A stretch of DNA of 64,000 nucleotides from CAWGCA01 sp963820955 (GTDB lineage: Bacteria > Pseudomonadota > Gammaproteobacteria > Chromatiales > Chromatiaceae): contig CAWGCA010000004.1 in NCBI GenBank assembly GCA_963820955.1, positions 1 through 64,000 of the forward strand, given 5' to 3'. The translations under genes were made by a program, and so were the position numbers. Position 1 is the first letter of the stretch, and the number at the start of each line of letters is the position of its first letter. Below the pieces are notes generated by a model. It searched no databases, was not told where the DNA came from, and saw only the letters and a list, made by a program, of their open reading frames with translations. Shown in pieces: positions 9,419 through 18,182 of this stretch.

Positions 9419-10456
9419 ATGCCGCAGCAGCCTACAGACTATGCGTTGATTGTGGGGATAGACGACTATCCTAATTTTCGCTCACTCGAAGGTGCAAAAA
9501 ACGATGCACTGGCGTTCGAAGAGTGGGTACTGGATTGTGATCAAGGGGGAGGGGTCCCGCCGGAGAACTGTCATACAGTGCTTTCCCAGCCTGATCCGCT
9601 GAGACCCATACAGGATGATATCGATGAGGAACTCGAAGAGATTCTGAGCGCGATAAAAAATAACACTCCGGCCGAGGTCCGTCGTTTCTACCTCTATTTC
9701 AGCGGCCATGGACTGTCCAGGGATCGCCTGGGTATGGACCTCTGCCTTGGAAAATGGTCCCGAACCCACAGACGCCAGGCCCTGGATGCCAATGACTACC
9801 ACAAGGTGGTTGCGGGATGGGGTAAGTTTTCCGAGATTATCCTGCTGTACGATTGCTGCCGGGTCCGGATGAGTAATGCCCACGGGCGGGAGTGCGGCCT
9901 GGGTTCTCCACGGCCCGCTGATGCGGCGGGATCGGACCGCTGTTTTATCGGGTACGCCACTGAATTCCAGAATCTGGCAATGGAAGCGGAAGTCGGGGGT
10001 GCCGATTCATTGGGTGGCCAGGAGTCGTTGATTAGGGGGCATTTCACCAGTGCCTTGCTGGCGGCCCTTTGGGGCGGTGCGGCCCGGGATGAGGGCGGCG
10101 TTCCGGCCAGCCGGTTGAAAGACTATCTTGAGGCGGCAACCATTGAGATTGCAGAAAGGAATGGGCACAAGCAAACACCGGAGATAATCAATGGGTTTCT
10201 TTCAAACAACGAACCTGTATTCGGTGCCGCATTGCCCGCCAGCTATAACCTGGAGATCCGTTTCAACCCCGCTCGTGTTGGAGAGATGGTATTGGTCGGC
10301 CCCGATAACCAGGAAATAAAGCGTGCTCCGGCTGCGACCGGCCCATGGCGCGTGCAACTGTCGGCCGGGCTGCACATCATAGAGGATACAGCATCAGGCG
10401 ACATCCAACCGATCCGTTACGAGAAGTTGAAGGGAGTCAGATATGTCGACTTCTGA
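9419..10456 (+). CDS. Caspase-family (C14) protease
   Basis: 345 residues. The p20-like caspase fold is plain: YALIVGIDDYPNFRSLEGAKNDA at the N terminus, the catalytic histidine His97 in FYLYFSGHGLSRD, and the catalytic cysteine in IILLYDCCRVR (Cys147, with Cys146 before it). Both dyad residues are present, so it is likely active. Cleavage specificity is unknown; bacterial orthocaspases usually prefer Arg/Lys. After the protease domain, residues from about 268 form a small beta-rich tail (YNLEIRFNPARVGEMVLV). It starts three bases after the hydrolase stop and overlaps the next start by 14 bases, so the three genes are translationally coupled. Related caspases occur as effectors in bacterial immunity and cell-death systems. 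Confidence 0.88.
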   Translation: MPQQPTDYALIVGIDDYPNFRSLEGAKNDALAFEEWVLDCDQGGGVPPENCHTVLSQPDPLRPIQDDIDEELEEILSAIKNNTPAEVRRFYLYFSGHGLSRDRLGMDLCLGKWSRTHRRQALDANDYHKVVAGWGKFSEIILLYDCCRVRMSNAHGRECGLGSPRPADAAGSDRCFIGYATEFQNLAMEAEVGGADSLGGQESLIRGHFTSALLAALWGGAARDEGGVPASRLKDYLEAATIEIAERNGHKQTPEIINGFLSNNEPVFGAALPASYNLEIRFNPARVGEMVLVGPDNQEIKRAPAATGPWRVQLSAGLHIIEDTASGDIQPIRYEKLKGVRYVDF

Positions 10457-11897
10457 GGGCGCAGTGGACAACACCTTCCCCTTCGTGGTTCATGCCCCGG
10501 AGCCTGAGATCAACGTCACGGTGTATGATGCCTATGATCGAGAGAGGGGCTCCGCCCTGGGGACTACCCTGGAGTTGCAATTGCCCTCGGGGCTGTACAA
10601 GGTTCGAAGCGACCGTATGGGGCAGATCGAGGACGAATTCATACGTCACGGGGGAGCGACCGAGACCACAGCCAAGCTGCCGCCATACTACTCACCCGCA
10701 CCGCTGGCGGGCGCAAAATCCTCACACGAGTATTACACCGGACCGAGCCAGCAATACAGTCTTGAGACGACGGCCCCCCCCTTGGGCGATGGCGAACAGG
10801 ACGCGCATCTGTTCGTTTTTATTCGCGCGGCCAGTGCCCAGGCGTTCCACGGTGGCCGGTTCCACGGTGAGTTGTCGATCATGGATCGCGATGGTAATAC
10901 CCTCGCCAAGGCGGACGAGAGCAACACCGCATTCAATACAGAGGACGGATGGATGGCGTTCTCGGCCAAATCCGTAAGTGGCTTTTATATCGCCCGTTAT
11001 CGGATTGGGGATTTCAGTCGTGACGTTGCCGTCTTTTTACCGAGCCAATGGCAGACGCAGGTGTTTCTCACCTACCATGGAGTCGTTTTGCCACAGGGCA
11101 TGCGGGTATTTCTGGCACGCCCGGGCGATGGTTTTCACGCCAGCGATGAAATTATCCGTTCCGTCGATATTGCACTTACCGGTCTGCAGAACAATGATCA
11201 GCGTATACCCAGCGGTGTTATGCATGATGCGCTTTATGGTAAGTTCGATAACCCGATGCTTGGATTGCTGGCGGCCCATTTTCTTCTGCGCAGCGAGCAT
11301 CCCGATGGGGATCTGATAGACACGGTGCTCGGAAATTTACGTCGTTTGATTCCCGATTCACCCGATCTAACCGCATTGGAAATCATGGCGGCATCCAGAT
11401 TCGAAGCGCCCTTGACTGAGTTTGTGGTCCCGTTCCCCCCAATGCTGCGCAGCGGACTGGAGGCAATACTGACTCTGTCCGCGGATCATCCCCAATTGAT
11501 ACCGGAAGACAGTCTGTCGGATAGAATCGCCACGCGGTTGTTGGGTGATTCACCCTGGAGCAGTTGGGACTCGCTGAACTATCAGGATACGGGCGCCCTG
11601 TTGGCACCGGATGAAGACGAGGAAGTCGATTGGGTACAGGCTGCCGTACTCGATAGCCTGGAACAGATCCTGAAAAAGGATGATGCCTATAACATCAAGG
11701 ATATCGCACGCTCGTTGCGGGTACCCACGAGAACGGTCGGAAAGGCAATAGATGCCCTCGATCGAAGAACAAGCACCGATCTGCGCGGTACCCTGAAGAA
11801 GGGGTTGGAATCCCTTGAAAACCTGTTACAGGACGATGATCAGAGAGCGCGCATACGCGAAAAGGCGGCCAGCCTGGTATCCCGATTCCTGAAATAA
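10443..11897 (+). CDS. Large unrecognised protein, third gene of caspase operon
   Basis: 484 residues; the ATG at 10443 lies inside the caspase gene (overlap 14 bases). I do not recognise the family. Visible layout: a beta-rich N-terminal half (about 1-230) with strands such as INVTVYDAYDRE, LELQLPSGLYKVRSD and LFVFIRAA, looking like two Ig-like or carrier-type domains; a helical middle around 265-345 with KFDNPMLGLLAAHFLL; an acidic stretch near 393-402 (DEDEEVDW); and a C-terminal helix-turn-helix-like segment near 415-440 (IKDIARSLRVPTRTVGKAID) followed by a charged helix. No signal peptide or membrane helix. It may be the caspase target, sensor or scaffold; position and coupling support a shared complex, but the role is inference. 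Confidence 0.7.
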   Translation: MSTSEGAVDNTFPFVVHAPEPEINVTVYDAYDRERGSALGTTLELQLPSGLYKVRSDRMGQIEDEFIRHGGATETTAKLPPYYSPAPLAGAKSSHEYYTGPSQQYSLETTAPPLGDGEQDAHLFVFIRAASAQAFHGGRFHGELSIMDRDGNTLAKADESNTAFNTEDGWMAFSAKSVSGFYIARYRIGDFSRDVAVFLPSQWQTQVFLTYHGVVLPQGMRVFLARPGDGFHASDEIIRSVDIALTGLQNNDQRIPSGVMHDALYGKFDNPMLGLLAAHFLLRSEHPDGDLIDTVLGNLRRLIPDSPDLTALEIMAASRFEAPLTEFVVPFPPMLRSGLEAILTLSADHPQLIPEDSLSDRIATRLLGDSPWSSWDSLNYQDTGALLAPDEDEEVDWVQAAVLDSLEQILKKDDAYNIKDIARSLRVPTRTVGKAIDALDRRTSTDLRGTLKKGLESLENLLQDDDQRARIREKAASLVSRFLK

Positions 11898-12018
11898 CCG
11901 GATTCAGGACCAGGGGGCTTCGCTGCCACACTGTGAGCCTGAAATACGTCGATTTCAGGGTATAAAATTCATTACCTTGACCTGCACCGGGGCGGGATCT
12001 AAGCTTGTCGCACTCTAT

Positions 12019-12216
12019 CAGGTGCCTGGAGGACGACCGTCCGAAGGGAGAAACGGGAAGCCGGTGCGCTCGACGCTTAATCTATGCGTTCTGAGCAATG
12101 CCGGCACTGCCACCGCAACGGTAGGTGAGTTAAGGCGGGTCATCAGGCCACTGCGCTGAGCGTGGGAAGGCGATCCGCCCGGCAGACAGCCACTCACAAG
12201 TCCGGAGACCGGCCTG
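12019..12216 (+). promoter_or_regulatory. Cobalamin (AdoCbl) riboswitch
   Basis: The classic order of B12-element boxes is present: CAGGTGCC at about 12019, GGGAAGCCGGTG at 12055-12066, CCGGCACTGCCACCGCAACGG around 12101-12121, GCCACTG at 12147-12153, GGGAAGGCG at 12164-12172, and the B12 box AAGTCCGGAGACCGGCC at 12198-12214. It precedes btuB and would shut off expression when cobalamin is plentiful. GGTCTCCG at 12245-12252 can pair with CGGAGACC at 12203-12210, a likely part of the expression platform. Confidence 0.95.
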
Positions 12217-12331
12217 ATAGCTGTCATGACAGGTTGTCGTGTCGGGTCTCCGAAACCTTTTCCAAACCGGATACCCCCTGTCGTCTGTTACACCAACGGC
12301 GTGCGAGTGGCGCGTCCTGGGGAAAAATCTG

Positions 12332-14320
12332 GTGAATATTCCACGTTCTGGTTTTCCATTCCAGCGTTACCTGGTGGCTGTTTTTCTCTTCCCGTTTGCA
12401 TCGGTTTTGCCCGCCAATGAACCATCCCTTGACCAGGAGTGGGAGGAGATCGTGGTCACTGCCACGCGTCTGCCGACAGTAAAGGCAAAGGTGGCCAGCT
12501 CGGTTACGGTGATTACCGCCGAGGATATTAGCCGTAAACAACTGCGCTCATTGCCCCAGGCACTGCAGACGGTACCAGGCCTGCATGTGGTGCAGACGGG
12601 GGGAGCAGGGCAGCAGACCTCGGTATTCATGCGGGGCGCCAATTCCAACCAGACCCTGGTGCTGATCGACGGCATCGAGGCCAACGACCCGAGCAACCCC
12701 AACGGTGGCGTGGATCTGTCCAGCATCCTGGTGGACAACGTCGAGCGCGTGGAGGTGGTGCGCGGCCCCCAGAGCAGCCTGTACGGTTCGGAGGCAATCG
12801 GTGGAGTGATCAACATTATCACCAGTAAGGGTGGGGGTGCTCCAACCGCAACCGCCCGTCTGGAGGCTGGTTCCGACGCTACCATCAACACCCGGGCAGG
12901 TGTTGCCGGCGGCAACGGACCTTTCGATTACTCCGTCAGTCTGAACTATCTGGATACCGATGCCCATTCGGTGACCCCGAAGCGGTTGCGCCATGGCGCT
13001 GAAAAGGAAAACGATCACTATCACAACTGGACCGGGTCGGCGCGCCTGGGCTGGATGTTGACCGAAACCCTCGAGTTGAGTTTGGTGGGGCGTTATATCG
13101 ATGCGGACAAGACCAACACCGATCCGGAACTGGAGGCGTTCGGTTTTGGCACCACCGAGGACCAGGATACCTATCTGGACACCACTCAGTATTTTCTGCG
13201 CGGACAGGGTAAGGCCGCTCTGCTCGGAGGCTTGTGGGATACAACCCTGGCTGTGTCCTATACCGATTACGATCGCAAGAGCCGCAACGACCGGGACGAC
13301 CCGCTCACTGAGACCCTGGATCGTTCCGATTTCCAGGGAGATAAGCTCAAATTCGAGTGGAAGAACGATCTCTATCTCTACGAGGATCACATCATCACCG
13401 CCGGACTGGAGACTGAAAAAGAGACCAGCAAGTCCAGCGGGTTTACCGACTTCGCCGGCTTTGTGATCAACCAGAACACCGACGCCGATGCCCGCACCAG
13501 CGCCTTCTATCTGCAGGATCAGTTCAGCATTCAGAACCGTTTTTTCGGAAATGCCGGGATGCGGGTGGACTACAGCGATGACTTCGGCACCGAGACGACC
13601 TTTCGTATCGCCCCGGTTTACCAGCACAAGGAAACCGGTACGCGGATCATTGGCAGCCTTGGCACAGGTTTTAAGGCGCCCAGCCTCAACCAGCGGTACG
13701 GTTATACCGCCACCAACTTTAACACCGCCTTTTCCGGCAATCCCGATCTGGACCCGGAGAAGAGCCTGGGATGGGAGCTGGGATTCGATCAATCGCTGGC
13801 CGGCGAACGGCTATCAATCGGGGCGACTTATTTCTGGAGTCGCATCGATGACCTGATCGAAGTGGTCTATGACAGCAATGGCAACAGCACTGCGGAGAAC
13901 CTGAACGAGGCACATATCCAGGGAGTGGAGTCTTTTCTCGAACTAAACCCCTTGCCCAGACTGGGCCTGCGAGTCGATTACACCTACACCAAGGCGGAGG
14001 ATGACGCCGGCGGGGCCAAGCTGCTGCGCCGTCCGAACCACAAGGTGAATGGAGATCTCCGCTTCGATCTCAGCCCCGCGATTCAATTCACCGGAACCCT
14101 CACCTACGTCGCCGACTGGGCCGATATCGACCGGGAAACGGTGGAGCGCGTCTCACCCAGCAGTTATACGGTGATCGACCTGGCCGTTTCTTATCAATTG
14201 AGCCGGAGTCTGACGGCGATTGCCCGGATCGACAATGCCACCGGGGAGCGCTATGAACCGGCAGACGGTTTCGCGGCGCCGGGGCGCGGTTACTTTGCCG
14301 GGATCAAGCTGCGATTGTAG
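12332..14320 (+). CDS. btuB: BtuB, TonB-dependent outer-membrane cobalamin receptor
   Basis: 662 residues if started at GTG 12332, which has GGGGA about 8 bases before it and opens a clean signal peptide (NIPRSGFPFQRYLVAVF... ending SVLPA). An in-frame ATG at 12239 would overlap the riboswitch expression platform and add a non-signal leader. The TonB box is EEIVVTATR; the plug follows (SVTVITAEDISRKQL, RGANSNQTLVLIDGIEAND, VERVEVVRGPQSSLYGSEAIGGVINIIT), then a 22-strand barrel ending GRGYFAGIKLRL. It binds B12 outside the cell and passes it to the periplasm using TonB energy. Control by the upstream riboswitch is clear. tonB follows eight bases later. Confidence 0.93.
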   Translation: MNIPRSGFPFQRYLVAVFLFPFASVLPANEPSLDQEWEEIVVTATRLPTVKAKVASSVTVITAEDISRKQLRSLPQALQTVPGLHVVQTGGAGQQTSVFMRGANSNQTLVLIDGIEANDPSNPNGGVDLSSILVDNVERVEVVRGPQSSLYGSEAIGGVINIITSKGGGAPTATARLEAGSDATINTRAGVAGGNGPFDYSVSLNYLDTDAHSVTPKRLRHGAEKENDHYHNWTGSARLGWMLTETLELSLVGRYIDADKTNTDPELEAFGFGTTEDQDTYLDTTQYFLRGQGKAALLGGLWDTTLAVSYTDYDRKSRNDRDDPLTETLDRSDFQGDKLKFEWKNDLYLYEDHIITAGLETEKETSKSSGFTDFAGFVINQNTDADARTSAFYLQDQFSIQNRFFGNAGMRVDYSDDFGTETTFRIAPVYQHKETGTRIIGSLGTGFKAPSLNQRYGYTATNFNTAFSGNPDLDPEKSLGWELGFDQSLAGERLSIGATYFWSRIDDLIEVVYDSNGNSTAENLNEAHIQGVESFLELNPLPRLGLRVDYTYTKAEDDAGGAKLLRRPNHKVNGDLRFDLSPAIQFTGTLTYVADWADIDRETVERVSPSSYTVIDLAVSYQLSRSLTAIARIDNATGERYEPADGFAAPGRGYFAGIKLRL

Positions 14321-14328
14321 GGCGCTCC

Positions 14329-15228
14329 GTGCAAACGACTATAGAAAATCTCTCCGTAGGTTCGCGTAGGATGTTCTCGTTGCGGGCATTCCTTTTGTTC
14401 TCGCTGTTGCTGCATGTACTGCTTGTAATCCTTTGGACGGGTGAGCCGCCCTCGGGTATGAGCGGCGGTGGCGTGTTGCAGGTCAGACTGGAACCTGGGA
14501 CAGCATCGGGTACTGATGGAGATCGGGGCCAGGAATCGGTAATACCTCTGTCGCAAACCAAACCACAGGAAAGGAGGCCGGAAATTGATGTGAAGCCGGT
14601 TAACGGGGTTCCGTCAAGGGCGGACCCATCTCCCAGGTCCCAATCCCGGGTTGCCGGCACAAGATCAGTGCCGGTGGAAACCAAGCTGGAAAGCCGTCCG
14701 TCCACAAAGCGTCGAGAGGTCATAGTGGGCAAACAGTCGGTGCACAAACCCTCGCGGTCGCAGCGCTCCACCGTGCCTGCACTGGCTGATGAAGGGCTCG
14801 AGGATGCCGATTCGAAAACAGCGGCGACTCCCCAACCAGCTGCACGCCCAGCCTCTGCAACCCGAAGTGGTCAAGGCCAGCCTGCCAGCGCACCCGGTTT
14901 CTCCCCCGGCGAGGGGGAGCGGGGTGGCATGGGTGGGGATACTTACCGCGTGGTACAGTCAGCCTTGCGGAAGGCCCTGCTGACCCGGTTCGATTATCCG
15001 CTGCTGGCAAGACGACGCGGTTGGGAGGGGCGGGTGCGGGTCGCCCTCATGGTGGAGCCGGACGGGGGATTGAGAGACATGCACGTGGTGCAAAGCTCCG
15101 GTTATCAGGTGCTGGATGAGGCCGCACTCGAGGACCTGAGAGAAGTTGGCAAGCTGCCGGAGGCCTATGCCTGGCTGGGTGGTAAGGAACTGGCCGTGAT
15201 TTTGCCTATCCAGTACCGACTGCAGTGA
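14329..15228 (+). CDS. tonB: TonB energy transducer
   Basis: Up to 299 residues from GTG 14329; an ATG at 14371 starting MFSLRAFLLFSLLLHVLLVILW would give 285 residues and a normal TonB opening, and neither start has a strong ribosome site. The protein has one N-terminal membrane helix, a long proline/arginine-rich periplasmic spacer (about 45-190) and a C-terminal TonB domain (about 205-299) recognisable by YPLLARRRGWEGRVRVALMV, GGLRDMHVVQSSGYQVLDEAAL and the end ILPIQYRLQ. It carries proton-motive energy from ExbBD to BtuB. Adjacent to and co-oriented with btuB under the riboswitch, so probably dedicated to B12 uptake. No exbBD seen here. Confidence 0.85.
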   Translation: MQTTIENLSVGSRRMFSLRAFLLFSLLLHVLLVILWTGEPPSGMSGGGVLQVRLEPGTASGTDGDRGQESVIPLSQTKPQERRPEIDVKPVNGVPSRADPSPRSQSRVAGTRSVPVETKLESRPSTKRREVIVGKQSVHKPSRSQRSTVPALADEGLEDADSKTAATPQPAARPASATRSGQGQPASAPGFSPGEGERGGMGGDTYRVVQSALRKALLTRFDYPLLARRRGWEGRVRVALMVEPDGGLRDMHVVQSSGYQVLDEAALEDLREVGKLPEAYAWLGGKELAVILPIQYRLQ

Positions 15229-15336
15229 CGGTCGGGTAGCAGATAGGGATGAGTGGCGCTTTGGCCGGGCCTTGCCGTTTACTCGATGCAGGCGCGCCGC
15301 GTAAGCCACCGAGTGTCTGGATAGATGAAACTGCGG

Positions 15337-16113
15337 TCACAGGACACTTACTCTTGGTTTACGGGTGATCGGGTTCTTATCCACCTGTACCGGGCAGTCA
15401 AATACGGATTCTACATTCGATGAGGTGATCACCTGCTCGGGTGTTCCCTGTTTATAGATCGACCCTCCCTTCAGCATCGCGATTCGAGAGCAGTACTGGG
15501 CGGCAAGATCCAGGTCATGGGAGACTACCACTACCCCAATGCCGTTTTTCCTGCTCAGCGTGTTGATCAATTGAAATATTTCCCTTTTGAATCGAAGATC
15601 CAGGAAAGAGGTAGGTTCATCGAACAGTAGCAATTTCGGCTCCTGAGCCAATGCCCGCGCAATCACTACCCGCTGCCTCTCTCCTCCAGAGAGTTCGTGG
15701 ATTGATCGGTCGGCGAGCTCAAGGCATTGTGTCGCCTGCAAGGCTTCCCGCGCCACTTCCAGATCGTGTTTACCTTCGAACTGCAGTTTTCCCAGGTGTG
15801 GAAAGCGTCCCATCAAAACGACTTCCGTGACGGAAAAAGAGAACTGGAAATGAGACTCCTGAGAGACCATGGCGATCTCACGGGCTATCTCCGCACGATC
15901 GAGTTTTCGCAGTGCACTGCCCCTTATCAGCACATCCCCCGCGCTCGGTGACAGCAGGCCGCACATCACCTTCAGAAGGCTGCTTTTACCGGAGCCGTTT
16001 GGGCCTAGAATGCCGAGCATCTCGCCACCTTCCACCTGCAGGTTGATGCTGTCCAGGGCCGGAATCGGACCGTACCAGAGGGCAATGTCCTCCAGCGTTA
16101 AGATCGGTCCCAT
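15337..16113 (-). CDS. btuD: BtuD-type ABC transporter ATPase for cobalamin
   Basis: 258 residues with a full set of ABC motifs: Walker A GILGPNGSGKSSLL, Q-loop MVSQESHF, signature LSGGERQRVVIARAL, Walker B LLLFDEPTSFLD and the switch histidine in VVVSHDLDL. The subfamily is the FecE/BtuD/HmuV type that pairs with FecCD permeases. Its start overlaps the end of btuC by 16 bases, so translation is coupled. It powers transport of cobalamin from the periplasmic carrier BtuF into the cytoplasm. Substrate choice is inferred from the facing btuB-tonB operon with its riboswitch; on sequence alone it could be a haem or siderophore transporter. Confidence 0.85.
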   Translation of the reverse strand: MGPILTLEDIALWYGPIPALDSINLQVEGGEMLGILGPNGSGKSSLLKVMCGLLSPSAGDVLIRGSALRKLDRAEIAREIAMVSQESHFQFSFSVTEVVLMGRFPHLGKLQFEGKHDLEVAREALQATQCLELADRSIHELSGGERQRVVIARALAQEPKLLLFDEPTSFLDLRFKREIFQLINTLSRKNGIGVVVVSHDLDLAAQYCSRIAMLKGGSIYKQGTPEQVITSSNVESVFDCPVQVDKNPITRKPRVSVL

Positions 16114-17132
16114 TGGCTCCCCTTTGTTCGCAGCAGATAGATGAAGAAAGGTGCGCCCAGGAAGGCGGATATTACCCCCACTGGCAATTCACTTGGGGAA
16201 ATCACGGTTCTTGCCAGGGTATCCGCCGCTATCAGGAAGGCGGCGCCCCCCAGCGAGGCCAGAGGGATCAACAGGCGGTGATCGGCGCCGAACATCATTC
16301 TCACCAGATGGGGCACCATGAGTCCGACGAATCCGATTAGGCCCGAGAAGGCGACGACCGTTCCAATCAGCACGGAGACCAGCACAAGCAGACTGCGCTT
16401 GGTTTTCTTTACTTCGACGCCCAGCTGCAGAGCGGTTTCCTCCCCGGCCGTCAGTAGATTCAGTTGCCCAGAAAGGCGGTACAGCATGAAGGTTGCGACA
16501 AGCAGTACCGGACCGATAAAAAGCAGATACTCGAACTTGGTCTGCGAGAGGTCGCCATAGAGCCAATAGAGCATCGAGTGCAGCTTGGCGTCGGCTGAAA
16601 CCGAAATAAAGAACATGATGATGGAGGTGAAAAACGCATTGATAATGACGCCCGTCAGGAGAATGGTAGAGGATTCCATCCCCATCTTTCTGGCGCTGAT
16701 CTGCAACAGGATGGCAATGGTCAATAGGGCTCCGGCAAACGACATGACAGGCACGCCGATGCTGAATCCGAATCCCAGGACAATACCCAGTATGGCGCCG
16801 AAGGCCGAGCCGCTTGATACGCCCAGAATGAACGGGTCGGCCAGAGGGTTCCGCAACAGGGCCTGAAAAATCACCCCGCCCAGGGCGAGGGCAAAGCCAA
16901 CCAGACCAGCCAGAAGAATGCGGGGCAGCCGGATCTCGAACAGGATCAGTCTCGCGTAATCGCTCTGCCCCTCCTCACCCGTGACAAGGCCGAGAATCTG
17001 ATCCCAGGAGATGTCGGCGGTTCCCAGCAACAAAGAGACGCCGGCCACGCATAGCAGCAGTAACCCCAGGGCGGAGGAGAGGAGCGCTACCCTGGAACGG
17101 GTCAGCGGCCTTTTCAGCGCCGGTTCGGTCAT
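16098..17132 (-). CDS. btuC: BtuC-type permease of FecCD family
   Basis: 344 residues with about ten membrane helices and typical FecCD stretches: IRLPRILLAGLVGFALALGGVIFQ, RNPLADPFILGVSSGSAFGA and FSGLIGFVGLMVPHLVRMMFG with the later PSELPVGVISAFLGAPFFIYLL. It forms the inner-membrane pore of the cobalamin importer with BtuD. It starts directly after the btuF stop (no gap), and overlaps btuD, giving a compact three-gene operon btuF-btuC-btuD. No B12 element was seen upstream of this operon, unlike btuB. Substrate inferred from context. Confidence 0.87.
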   Translation of the reverse strand: MTEPALKRPLTRSRVALLSSALGLLLLCVAGVSLLLGTADISWDQILGLVTGEEGQSDYARLILFEIRLPRILLAGLVGFALALGGVIFQALLRNPLADPFILGVSSGSAFGAILGIVLGFGFSIGVPVMSFAGALLTIAILLQISARKMGMESSTILLTGVIINAFFTSIIMFFISVSADAKLHSMLYWLYGDLSQTKFEYLLFIGPVLLVATFMLYRLSGQLNLLTAGEETALQLGVEVKKTKRSLLVLVSVLIGTVVAFSGLIGFVGLMVPHLVRMMFGADHRLLIPLASLGGAAFLIAADTLARTVISPSELPVGVISAFLGAPFFIYLLRTKGSQWDRS

Positions 17133-18110
17133 CTAGTGATCCCACTCCACTTCCGGGTGTATGTACCTGGCCAGAATCTCCAGCCCCTGAATTACCCTGG
17201 GCGCAGGGCGATCCATCAGGTCCGAATCGATCAGGTGGACCCGGTTGTTTCTGACCGCCGGTATGAGAGGCCATCTCATCCACTGTTGTCTGGCGGCTTC
17301 AAAGTCGCCGCCCCTTTCCATGGAAGAGACCAGGATGACCTCAGGCCCGCGTTGAATGACCTCCTCAATACTGATTCGTGGATAGGTGATCGGCTCATCT
17401 GCCGCCATGTTACGCCCGCCGGCGAGTTGAATGAGGTCATGCAGGAAGGTATTTCTATTGATGCTCATTATGGGCTTGGGGTTGATTTGCAGAAAGACCA
17501 GCGGTCGCGGCAAGCTTTCGGTCCTGGTTACTATCTCATCGACCTTGGAAGACAGGTTGTCGGCTAAAGCCGTCGCCCGTTCCGAAACGCCGCACAGGCG
17601 TCCAACCGTAGCCACAGTATCAATAATCTCCCGAATAGTTCTCGGATTCACGATGAAAACCGGCAGGCCGGCCTGTTCCAGAAGGGCAACCTTCTGCGGT
17701 TGATTGCCGTCCACTGTGCCGAGAATCAGATCCGGGGAGAGGCTGATGATCTTCTCGATATTAACATTCACATAGCTACCCACCTTGGGTTTTTGTTCGG
17801 CCTCTGGTGGGTAGGAACTGAATTTCGTTACCCCGACCAATCGATCTCCCAGGCCGAGAAAAAAAACGATCTCCGTCAGGCTGGGCGCCAGGGCAACGAT
17901 TCTTTGAGGTTTTCCCTCCAGCGATAGTTCACGGCCGAGGGAATCGGTAAAGGAGGCGCCCGCCGCAGACGTGGCCCATCCGAAAAGGATCCAGGCCAAC
18001 AGATGAGAAAGCTGCAAACGGGGTGGGACAGAAAGAAACACGGTCATTGGCTCAATCTTGTTGGTGGCCGGTTTTATTATCGCCATCCAGATGTTACAAC
18101 ATCCGGACAC
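17133..18110 (-). CDS. btuF: BtuF-type periplasmic cobalamin-binding protein
   Basis: Up to 325 residues from a GTG at 18110; an ATG at 18047 (MTVFLSVPPRLQLSHLLAWILFGW) starts a normal signal peptide ending near SAAGA and is a more likely start (304 residues). The mature part is a class III solute-binding protein: RIVALAPSLTEIVFFLGLGDRLVGVT, SLSPDLILGTVDGNQPQKVALLEQ and GRNMAADEPITYPRISIEEVI. The family uses two lobes joined by a long helix and holds B12, haem or siderophore. The closest look, with SLTE followed by FFLGLGDRLVGVTKFSSYP, is BtuF. It is the first gene of the btuFCD operon and is divergent from glk. Confidence 0.87.
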   Translation of the reverse strand: MSGCCNIWMAIIKPATNKIEPMTVFLSVPPRLQLSHLLAWILFGWATSAAGASFTDSLGRELSLEGKPQRIVALAPSLTEIVFFLGLGDRLVGVTKFSSYPPEAEQKPKVGSYVNVNIEKIISLSPDLILGTVDGNQPQKVALLEQAGLPVFIVNPRTIREIIDTVATVGRLCGVSERATALADNLSSKVDEIVTRTESLPRPLVFLQINPKPIMSINRNTFLHDLIQLAGGRNMAADEPITYPRISIEEVIQRGPEVILVSSMERGGDFEAARQQWMRWPLIPAVRNNRVHLIDSDLMDRPAPRVIQGLEILARYIHPEVEWDH

Positions 18111-18182
18111 CGATAGGCGAAAAGCCTGAGACGCGGAAGGTGGTCGCGGCAGTAAGGGTTTCTGGTGAAGGGAGGTAGGACA

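Noticed and set aside
12548..13792. 414-residue minus-strand frame inside btuB
   Set aside because: Lies entirely opposite a clear TonB-dependent receptor; no ribosome site or family signature. A shadow frame of GC-rich coding DNA.
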